Source of the DNA: Bacteroidales bacterium | Lineage (GTDB): Bacteria; Bacteroidota; Bacteroidia; Bacteroidales; CG2-30-32-10 | NCBI GenBank assembly: GCA_035353855.1 | Contig: DAOQAK010000075.1 | Location: forward strand, 1-12,973 | Length of the DNA stretch: 12,973 bases | Direction: 5' to 3' | Part shown: positions 1 to 5,625 of the stretch, one piece after another | How positions within the stretch are numbered: position 1 is the stretch's first letter | Layout: every line of letters begins with the position of its first letter | The notes under the pieces: generated by a model | The model's input: the letters and a program-made list of their open reading frames with translations, nothing else | Told to the model about the DNA's origin: nothing | Database searches by the model: none | Position numbers and translations under genes: made by a program

Positions 1-59
1 AAGAACAGTCATGTAATCAATTGAAAATGTTCTAACTAAGACGCAACGCTAGTGAGTTG

Positions 60-578
60 TTATGATAAATTTGTTTCATCCAAAAAATCACAAGGAACAT
101 TACCTCTTATAAAAAAACCATTTAAAGGATCTGTATAGTTTGAGTTATTTGATGTCCAACCAGACCAATAATTTTCAGCTTTAGCATCCCAGTATTCCTG
201 ATATGCATATAATGCTAAATAGAGTTCATATGCAGTATGAGCTGCATCTTCATATTGCCCATTATTTTTTAATAGATAATATTCTGTTGCAAGAGTTCCT
301 ATATATAAACCTGTGTATTTACCAATTTGTCCATAATCAATATTTGTCCATTGATCTGGATTATTACTTTGATTTGGATCGTTTGGTGCATCAATTAAAT
401 TTCTAACGCAAATAATCTGACTCTCTCCCCATTTCTCACCCGGTACAACAAAATACTTTAATCTATTTCTGTAATACCAATATTTCATCATATCAATAGA
501 AACTTGACTATAAGATATAGAATTATATGAAAAAGTAATTAATAGAATTACTATCTGTTTAAAAATTTTATTTTTCAT
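60..578 (-). CDS. Secreted protein with YWYYRNRL motif, function unknown
   Basis: 172-residue protein that I cannot assign to a named family. Residues 1-24 form a signal peptide: a Lys-rich start, a hydrophobic stretch and an SYS-Q cleavage-like end, so it is probably exported. The mature part begins with MKYWYYRNRLKYFVV, followed by an acidic, aromatic-rich region with many Tyr, Asn and Trp. The ATG follows the lipoprotein gene at 615-1079 by 36 bases, so the two are probably co-transcribed. A broken relative lies at 1179-1367 in the same position behind the second lipoprotein. The protein ends abruptly after NGFFIRGNVPCDFLDE, and reading past the TAA meets another stop after seven codons. 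It may be a shortened copy of a longer secreted protein, but that is inference. No catalytic motif is visible. Confidence 0.7.
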   Translation of the reverse strand: MKNKIFKQIVILLITFSYNSISYSQVSIDMMKYWYYRNRLKYFVVPGEKWGESQIICVRNLIDAPNDPNQSNNPDQWTNIDYGQIGKYTGLYIGTLATEYYLLKNNGQYEDAAHTAYELYLALYAYQEYWDAKAENYWSGWTSNNSNYTDPLNGFFIRGNVPCDFLDETNLS

Positions 579-614
579 AAAACAATTTTTTAATAAAAAC
601 TTATATGTTTTTTG

Positions 615-1079
615 TTAATCTCCTTTAAGTTCAATATTATATTCTTTATTATTATAATTCGTTTTAAGTTTAACATTATTTGCTTTAAGTTTTAGAATAT
701 TCCATTCAGGCTTTTTGTTACCTCCAAAAGGACCAGTTCCTCTTATACCATATGATGTTTTTATATTTAATACCTTCTCTTTATTTATTAACTCCCATTG
801 CCAAGTTAAATCAGTCTCTACTCCATCTTTTCTCAAACCATCAATTACACAAACATCATTTTCGCTTTGACCAGAATAATAAAAGTTAAAACTTAGACCT
901 AAACTATCATTAAATAAATTCAAAGAATCAACACCATTTACTGTATACTGAGTAAGCGTATAGGTGCCATATAATCTTTTTTTAGCCGAGCGCAAACTAA
1001 AGCAAGGTCCTTCTTCATATTTTTTGCAGCCTTCGGTGATGGCTGTTATTACTATAAGTATGATAAGTAGTTTTTTCAT
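615..1079 (-). CDS. Lipocalin-like lipoprotein (copy B)
   Basis: 154-residue predicted outer-envelope lipoprotein. Residues 1-17 are a hydrophobic signal, with Cys18 as the probable lipidated residue (TEGC lipobox; the Glu at -2 is atypical). Next comes KKYEEGPCFSLRSAKKR, then a beta-rich domain with GTYTL, NGVDS, a GPFG turn and W-N-IL-L near the C-terminus. This pattern resembles the small lipocalin-like or DUF5004-type lipoproteins of Bacteroidota, as recalled rather than searched. A paralogue lies at 1370-1876. The first ~35 residues of the two differ at only three positions, while the remainder shares only scattered scaffold residues (NGxDS, GPFG, IELK). No enzymatic function is implied; ligand binding or envelope anchoring is possible. 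Confidence 0.75.
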   Translation of the reverse strand: MKKLLIILIVITAITEGCKKYEEGPCFSLRSAKKRLYGTYTLTQYTVNGVDSLNLFNDSLGLSFNFYYSGQSENDVCVIDGLRKDGVETDLTWQWELINKEKVLNIKTSYGIRGTGPFGGNKKPEWNILKLKANNVKLKTNYNNKEYNIELKGD

Positions 1080-1093
1080 GTTTTTAGAATTTT

Positions 1094-1180
1094 GTCATTT
1101 ACTTATGCTATTATTTATGGTCATTTACTGCGTGTCATTTTTGGTCATTAGGTTTTCATTCATTGTTTTTAATAGTCATT
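1094..1180. repeat. Interspersed GTCATT repeats (five copies)
   Basis: GTCATT occurs at 1094, 1120, 1134, 1144 and 1175, usually followed by T-rich sequence. The stretch separates lipoprotein copy B from the pseudogene. A second cluster of the same unit lies at 6583-6606, after bioB. This looks like a dispersed non-coding short-unit repeat, and no function can be read from it. Confidence 0.5.
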
Positions 1181-1367
1181 AGTAGCAAGTCGTCCACCAC
1201 GGCGGAATATACACTCCTGCCCCATCTCCTGTTAAAACAAAATATTGCAAACGATTACAGTAAAACTAATATTTCATTAAATTTTCACCGGAGGTTTGTG
1301 AACTTACTAATTTTGGTAAAAATACCATAACTATAAGAATGACTAAAACATTTAATTGTGTTTTCAT
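1179..1367 (-). pseudogene. Broken copy of the YWYYRNRL secreted protein
   Basis: An ATG at 1367 begins a signal peptide ending VSSQ. The reading frame then gives MKY-stop-FYCNRLQYFVL, which lines up with MKYWYYRNRLKYFVV of the protein at 60-578. The Trp codon is replaced by TAG at 1266-1268. After about 16 more matching or similar residues the frame continues with unrelated sequence (YIPPWWTTCY) and reaches TAA at 1179-1181. So there is one nonsense change plus loss of the remainder of the gene. The start lies two bases after the stop of the lipoprotein gene at 1370, the same gene order as in the intact copy. Stop-codon readthrough is possible in principle, but the frame is too short for a full product, so decay is the simpler reading. 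Confidence 0.7.
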
Positions 1368-1369
1368 TT

Positions 1370-1876
1370 TTATATTTTCTTAAGTTCAATAATATATGTA
1401 GAAGTATGAGGAGTAATAAAAAAATCATAGTAATCTTCAACTTTTATCTTTAACTCCTTATTTGATAATCTTAATATTGTCCATATAGCGTTTCTGTCAT
1501 TTCCAAATGGACCAATAGAATTCGTAATTAGGAAAGAGGAATCTGCAAGAAAATTGATATTAATTTTATTTTTTTCATTATAAAAATACCAAAACCCTAA
1601 ATAAACTTTATCTGTAATACAATTTGTTAATTTTAATTTCCAGTTATTGTTGTCTGCTAAATTGTAGACTTCATTTGTAAATTCTATTTTGCAACCCAAT
1701 TTTGAAAAATATTCAATAGTAGAATCTATACCATTTATGTAAAACTTATCAATTTTCCATGTTCCTGTCATACGTTTTTTTGCCGAGCGCAAACTAAAGC
1801 AAGGTCCTTCTTCATATTTTTTGCAGCCTTCGGCAAGGGCTGTTATTGCTATAAGTATGATAAGTAGTTTTTTCAT
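1370..1876 (-). CDS. Lipocalin-like lipoprotein (copy A)
   Basis: 168-residue predicted lipoprotein and paralogue of the gene at 615-1079. Residues 1-17 are a signal segment with an LAEGC lipobox and Cys18 as the likely modified residue. KKYEEGPCFSLRSAKKR follows, then GTWKIDKFYINGIDS, a beta-rich middle, GPFG, W-T-IL-RL and a terminal IELKKI. Such small lipoproteins are common in Bacteroidota, and their ligands are mostly unknown. In DNA the first ~105 bases almost match copy B, then similarity falls sharply. This copy is first in the minus-strand order and is followed two bases later by the pseudogene. The coding sequence is visibly more AT-rich than the housekeeping genes to its right, which fits an accessory locus. 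Confidence 0.75.
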   Translation of the reverse strand: MKKLLIILIAITALAEGCKKYEEGPCFSLRSAKKRMTGTWKIDKFYINGIDSTIEYFSKLGCKIEFTNEVYNLADNNNWKLKLTNCITDKVYLGFWYFYNEKNKININFLADSSFLITNSIGPFGNDRNAIWTILRLSNKELKIKVEDYYDFFITPHTSTYIIELKKI

Positions 1877-1892
1877 AATATTAAGTTATAAG

Positions 1893-2019
1893 GGTATAAA
1901 GGTATAGGGGTATAAGGGGATAGGGAAATAAGGTTTTTTGTAAATTTATTTTTTTATACCATATACCATATACCATATACCTCTATACCTCTATACCGTA
2001 TACCTTTATACCATATACC
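1893..2019. repeat. TATACC tandem array with inverted GGTATA arm
   Basis: Nine TATACC units start at 1955, 1962, 1969, 1976, 1984, 1992, 1999, 2007 and 2014, spaced 7-8 bases apart. To the left are three GGTATA units (1893, 1901, 1909), the reverse complement. The two arms could pair into a long imperfect hairpin with a loop of roughly 40 bases. The array lies between the accessory lipoprotein locus and the rplS terminator. The unit is too short, and lacks the spacers, for CRISPR. It looks like a slippage-prone minisatellite. Confidence 0.75.
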
Positions 2020-2070
2020 TTTTTTTATTGAATAATAACTTTTGCAAATCTAAAGAAATAGATTTTTAGA

Positions 2071-2108
2071 AAATAAAAAAAGCTGCCAATTTTTTTTTTG
2101 ACAGCTTT
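2071..2108 (-). terminator. Rho-independent terminator of rplS
   Basis: On the minus strand an 11-bp stem (AAAGCTGTCAA with TTGGCAGCTTT, one G-U pair) spans 2079-2089 and 2098-2108 around a short A-rich loop. It is followed by a T-rich tract (TTTTATTTT). It begins 20 bases after the rplS stop and closes that transcript. Confidence 0.85.
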
Positions 2109-2127
2109 CAATGTATGATAATAATTG

Positions 2128-2481
2128 TTACATTCTTTTTTCTTTAATTCTGGCTTTTTTACCTCTTAATCCGCGGATGTAGAATATACGAGCCCTGCGA
2201 ACAACGCCTTTTTTATTCAGTTCGATTTTTTCAATAAAAGGTGAAGCAATAGGGAATATCCTTTCAACGCCAATATTACCTGATATTTTGCGAACAGTAA
2301 AAGTTTCTGTAGCGCCATCGCCGCATCGTTGCAAAACAATACCCTGATATTGCTGAATACGTTCTTTATTACCTTCAATAATTTTATAATGAACAGTAAT
2401 AGTATCGCCGGCTTTAAAAGCTGGGTAATCTTTTTTCGGCATTAGTTCCTGCTCAATCTGTTTTATAATTTCTGCCTTCAT
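2128..2481 (-). CDS. rplS: 50S ribosomal protein L19
   Basis: 117 residues, the usual length for bacterial L19, a large-subunit protein at the interface with the 30S subunit. The sequence is characteristic: FKAGDTITVHYKI, the EGNKERIQQYQGIVLQR strand pair, TFTVRKISGNIGVERIFP, SPFIEKIELNKKGVVRRARI and a basic C-terminal tail (RGLRGKKARIKEKRM). In many bacteria it sits directly after trmD. Here trmD is upstream on the same strand but 517 bases away. A promoter-like pair at 2523-2555 and the terminator at 2071-2108 suggest a single-gene transcript. No Shine-Dalgarno is visible, as is usual in Bacteroidota. The family assignment is secure. Confidence 0.98.
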   Translation of the reverse strand: MKAEIIKQIEQELMPKKDYPAFKAGDTITVHYKIIEGNKERIQQYQGIVLQRCGDGATETFTVRKISGNIGVERIFPIASPFIEKIELNKKGVVRRARIFYIRGLRGKKARIKEKRM

Positions 2482-2522
2482 GACTTCTTGATATTTAAAT
2501 ATTAATCTTCAAAAACGGAGTG

Positions 2523-2555
2523 CAAATGTATGAATATTTTTTAAGTATTCACAAA
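2523..2555 (-). promoter_or_regulatory. Bacteroidota-type promoter for rplS
   Basis: On the minus strand TACATTTG (2523-2530) matches the -7 consensus TAnnTTTG. A TTTG (2552-2555) lies 21 bases upstream, matching the -33 element at close to the usual spacing. The box is about 40 bases before the rplS ATG. Confidence 0.7.
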
Positions 2556-2613
2556 TTTTACAAAAAAAATAAATTAATTGGGAAACAGTTGCTTCTGTTA
2601 ATTTCGTTGCAAA

Positions 2614-2730
2614 TATAATTATACTCGTTCTTATCAGGTTTGCAAAGGCAAAACTGTTTAGAACGAGTTATACCGTACAGAAAACAAAAAATATTTTTGC
2701 AAAACTCTTTTCTGTCGGTATAATTATACC
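2614..2730. repeat. Two adjacent hairpins bounded by TATAATTATA
   Basis: Hairpin 1 (2620-2672) has an outer stem ACTCGTTCT/AGAACGAGT (2623-2631 with 2660-2668), extended by three pairs past a one-base bulge. Its inner stem is CAGGTTTGC/GCAAAACTG (2635-2643 with 2648-2656) around a four-base loop. Hairpin 2 pairs TACCGTACAGAAAA (2671-2684) with TTTTCTGTCGGTA (2708-2720), with one unpaired base. Both lie between identical palindromic copies of TATAATTATA (2614-2623 and 2719-2728). The second copy is extended to a perfect 14-bp palindrome, GGTATAATTATACC (2717-2730). No open frame explains the structure. It may be a MITE-like or REP-like element, or a structured RNA. Confidence 0.65.
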
Positions 2731-2998
2731 AATTGTTAATTTAAAATAGGCCAAAGGATATTTTAAATTTTACAATGGTTATGCCGATGACATAGATGTT
2801 ATAGTACAATTTATTGGACTATTACATATATACAATCGGTATTAAAGATATTTTATAAAAAAAACCGACCGCTTGAAGAAAATGAATGATGTTTTTACTG
2901 GTATGAAACAGTGTTATTCACGATATATTATTTTATACCAATTGTTCAGGAGCAACACTTTGCTTTTGCGGGATATGACACACACGCAAAAAGAATAA
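2731..2998. other. Non-coding remainder of the trmD-rplS gap, with 13-bp direct repeat
   Basis: No convincing gene is present. The 13-mer TATACCAATTGTT occurs at 2725-2737 and again at 2934-2946, flanking about 196 bases. A weak inverted repeat CTTTTGCG/CGCAAAAAG sits close to the trmD stop, but it lacks a T-tract on the minus strand and so is not a clear terminator. A 31-codon frame at 2750-2845 is too short to call. Confidence 0.5.
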
Positions 2999-3682
2999 TT
3001 ATTTTTCTTCGTCGAGTAATTTAGGACGGCGTTGTTTTGTCCTTTCAATAGCTTTATCAATTTGCCATTGCTTAATGAGTTTTTCATTTCCTGATAAAAG
3101 AACTTCGGGAACTTTCCATCCACGGTAATCCGCGGGACGTGTATATGCTGGTGGCGAAATTAAATTATCCTGGAAAGAATCAGATAGGGCAGAGGTTTCG
3201 TCATTTAATACTCCCGGTATTAGTCGTATTATAGAATCGCAATATACTGCTGCTGCAAGTTCTCCACCGCTTAATACATAATCGCCGACAGAAATTTCTT
3301 TCGTGATGAAATGTTCGCGTATACGTTCGTCAATACCTTTATAATGTCCGCAAAGAATAATTACATTATTATATAAAGAACATTTATTTGCAAGTTTTTG
3401 TTCAAGCAGTTCCCCATCAGGGCTCATGTATATCACTTCATCGTATTTTCTGTCGGCTTTCAAATCGTCAATACATAATGCGATGGGTTCAATCATCATT
3501 ACCATTCCTGCACCGCCACCAAAGGGATAATCGTCAACACTCCGGTGTTTGTTTGTAGTGTAATTCCTGATGTCGTGAATATGAATTTCGACAATGCCTT
3601 TATCTTTTGCCCTTTTAATTATGGAATGGTCAAAAGGTCCGTTGAACATTTCAGGAAATATTGTAAGAATATCTATTCGCAT
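2999..3682 (-). CDS. trmD: tRNA (guanine-N1-)-methyltransferase TrmD
   Basis: 227 residues. TrmD uses S-adenosylmethionine to methylate N1 of G37 next to the anticodon of a subset of tRNAs, which prevents +1 frameshifting; it acts as a cytoplasmic SPOUT-family dimer. Visible features are the N-terminal MRIDILTIFPEMF, YPFGGGAGMVM (52-62), CGHYKGIDER (111-120) and the trefoil-knot region DYVLSGGELAA. Arg153 in IIRLIPGVL and Asp168 in SDSF match the family's catalytic Arg and Asp. TRPADYRGWKVPEVLLSGN follows. The common SGNH reads SGNE here (residue 200), probably a lineage difference. The ATG lies one base after the stop of cstA (TGA-T-ATG), so translation is probably coupled to that gene. rimM and rpsP, common neighbours elsewhere, are absent. 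Confidence 0.97.
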   Translation of the reverse strand: MRIDILTIFPEMFNGPFDHSIIKRAKDKGIVEIHIHDIRNYTTNKHRSVDDYPFGGGAGMVMMIEPIALCIDDLKADRKYDEVIYMSPDGELLEQKLANKCSLYNNVIILCGHYKGIDERIREHFITKEISVGDYVLSGGELAAAVYCDSIIRLIPGVLNDETSALSDSFQDNLISPPAYTRPADYRGWKVPEVLLSGNEKLIKQWQIDKAIERTKQRRPKLLDEEK

Positions 3683-3683
3683 A

Positions 3684-5507
3684 TCAGGTTTCTTTAATTA
3701 CTGCTTGTTTTCCTTTAATTACAGCTATCCATTTTGGAATAGCATTAATAATAATTGTGATAGCACAGAAAATAATTATCAAAGTTAAAGTAAAATTAAT
3801 GATTCCCTGCACTTGTGTTGCATCAACAAACATTTGTGGCCAGTATATGTTAATGATATTTTCAAACGCTGCAGTAAGTGTTGTTATTCCTACAAAGACC
3901 AAAGGGATGATTGTTACCCATGCATATTTTGCGCGTCCACGGTTAATAATGTACGATGTGCCGATGACTAAAGCAATGGTAGCAAGCAACTGGTTAGCTG
4001 TTCCAAACATAGGCCATATTGTAGATACACTTCCCGAGTAAATAAAATATCCCCATGCAAATACAATGATTCCGCTGGCCAAAAGATTTCCGGGTAGCCA
4101 GTTTGTTCGAGCAAATGGTTTGTAAATTTTTCCTAAAGTTTCCTGTAAAACAAATCGCCCTATCCTGGTTCCGGCGTCAATCGTGGTCAGGATGAAAAGC
4201 GCTTCAAACATGATAGCGAAGTGGTACCAGTATGACATCAAATGTTTAAGTCCGCCAATAGATGAAAATATTTGTGCCATGCCAACAGCAAGCGATACGG
4301 CACCACCTGTTCTTCCGATAATTTTCTCACCTACTTCATTGGATAGCTCATTAATGTTGGAATCAGTGAATCCCATGGCATGCAATTGAGGTAATATCGT
4401 TTGTAATTTTTCAGGAGAAACATTTATCATGAAATAATCAAGGGGTAAAAGACTGGCAGCGGCAATAAGCGCCAGGATGCTTACCATGCCTTCTACAAGC
4501 ATAGCACCAACAGCAATAGGTTTAATATGTTTTTCGCTCATGATCATTTTTGGAGTGGTGCCCGAACTTACTAAAGCATGAAACCCTGAAATAGCACCGC
4601 AAGCAATAGTGATAAAAAGATATGGAAATAAAGTGCCGGGGATGATAGGACCTCCGCCATGCGTAAATGTTGTGAATGCAGGCATTTTTAAATCAGGAGC
4701 CACAACAATAATACCTACTGCAAGCAAGGCTATGACTGCAATTTTCATTATGGAACTGAGGTAATCGCGTGGTGCTAATAAAAGCCATACAGGTAATACC
4801 GATGCAAGAAACCCGTATCCTGCAAGTAACAGGGTAAGCGATTTATGATCGAAAGTAAACCATGATGCAAATGGTGAATCGGGAATATAGCGTCCGTATA
4901 TTACTGCGAGCGATAATATTATTATCCCGAAAATTGTTGCTTCAGTTGTTTTCCCTTTACGGATTTTATATATCCACACACCCATAGTTAGTGCAATTGG
5001 TATGGTTGCAGCTATAGTGAATGTTCCCCATGAACTTTCAGATAACGAATTTACAACCACCAGCCCGAGTCCGGCCATTGCAATTACAAGAATAATAAGT
5101 ATTGCAAGCGAAGAAATTCCACCGCTTAATTTGCTGACTTCTGTTCTTGCAATTTCTGCTAAAGATTTTCCATCATGACGAATTGATGCTGTGAGAATAA
5201 CTACATCATGCACTGAACCTGCTACTACAGCGCCTATGAGCATCCATAAGAATCCGGGGAAATACCCGAATTGAACGGCAAGAACAGGACCCACCAATGG
5301 ACCGGCGCCCGCTATTGCTGCAAAATGATGCCCGAATAACACCCACTTGCTTGTTGGCTGGTAATTCTGACCATCATAAAGCCGGTTTGAAGGGGTAAGC
5401 TTAGTTTCGTTGATCATCAAAACTTTTGAAGCAATAAAACTGAAATAAAAACGGTAAGCTAAAGCAAATATAGCCAGTGCAGCTATTACTAATGGCATTG
5501 CATTCAT
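3684..5507 (-). CDS. cstA: CstA-family carbon starvation / peptide or pyruvate transporter
   Basis: 607-residue polytopic inner-membrane protein with many hydrophobic helices. It carries CstA family signatures: NRLYDGQNYQPTSKWVLFGH (41-60), HFAAIAGAGPLVGPVLA (61-77), GSVHDVVILTASIRHDGKS (97-115), HALVSSGTTPKMI and GTANQLLA (about 502-509). E. coli members (CstA, BtsT/YjiY) are about 700 residues and import peptides or pyruvate during nutrient limitation; this one lacks part of their length, mostly at the ends. The substrate cannot be read from the sequence. The start MNAMPLV is used, with Met4 as an alternative. It diverges from bioB, has a promoter-like box at 5533-5540 and runs directly into trmD. 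The symbol is given on family grounds; it could equally be a btsT-type pyruvate transporter. Confidence 0.9.
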   Translation of the reverse strand: MNAMPLVIAALAIFALAYRFYFSFIASKVLMINETKLTPSNRLYDGQNYQPTSKWVLFGHHFAAIAGAGPLVGPVLAVQFGYFPGFLWMLIGAVVAGSVHDVVILTASIRHDGKSLAEIARTEVSKLSGGISSLAILIILVIAMAGLGLVVVNSLSESSWGTFTIAATIPIALTMGVWIYKIRKGKTTEATIFGIIILSLAVIYGRYIPDSPFASWFTFDHKSLTLLLAGYGFLASVLPVWLLLAPRDYLSSIMKIAVIALLAVGIIVVAPDLKMPAFTTFTHGGGPIIPGTLFPYLFITIACGAISGFHALVSSGTTPKMIMSEKHIKPIAVGAMLVEGMVSILALIAAASLLPLDYFMINVSPEKLQTILPQLHAMGFTDSNINELSNEVGEKIIGRTGGAVSLAVGMAQIFSSIGGLKHLMSYWYHFAIMFEALFILTTIDAGTRIGRFVLQETLGKIYKPFARTNWLPGNLLASGIIVFAWGYFIYSGSVSTIWPMFGTANQLLATIALVIGTSYIINRGRAKYAWVTIIPLVFVGITTLTAAFENIINIYWPQMFVDATQVQGIINFTLTLIIIFCAITIIINAIPKWIAVIKGKQAVIKET

Positions 5508-5532
5508 TGTAAATATTTTTTATAACAATAAA

Positions 5533-5540
5533 CAAAAGTA
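5533..5540 (-). promoter_or_regulatory. Candidate -7 box for cstA-trmD
   Basis: TACTTTTG on the minus strand fits TAnnTTTG and lies 25 bases before the cstA ATG. No clear TTTG is seen at the -33 distance, so support is partial. Confidence 0.45.
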
Positions 5541-5597
5541 AGTAAAACTAAAATGCTTTTAATTTTAATGAATAAATTTTTTAGTGTATAAAATAAT

Positions 5598-5605
5598 TAA
5601 ATTTG
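5598..5605 (+). promoter_or_regulatory. Candidate -7 box for the biotin genes
   Basis: TAAATTTG fits TAnnTTTG and ends 20 bases before the bioB ATG, implying a leader of only about 15 bases. The -33 region is T-rich without a clean TTTG. No obvious operator palindrome for a biotin repressor is seen in the 118-base divergent gap. Confidence 0.5.
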
Positions 5606-5625
5606 CATCTTTCTAACCTTAATTT

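Noticed and set aside
1955..2019. Regularly spaced repeats as a CRISPR array
   Set aside because: Units are six bases with one or two bases between them; there are no spacers and no cas genes.
2750..2845. Short plus-strand frame containing FYNGYADDIDVIV, recalling the YADD motif of reverse transcriptases or the start of App1-type phosphatases
   Set aside because: Only 31 codons, with no other conserved motif of either family and stops on both sides. It may be a gene remnant but cannot be supported.
2952..2992. CTTTTGCG...CGCAAAAAG inverted repeat as the trmD terminator
   Set aside because: Short stem, long loop and no T-tract on the minus strand.
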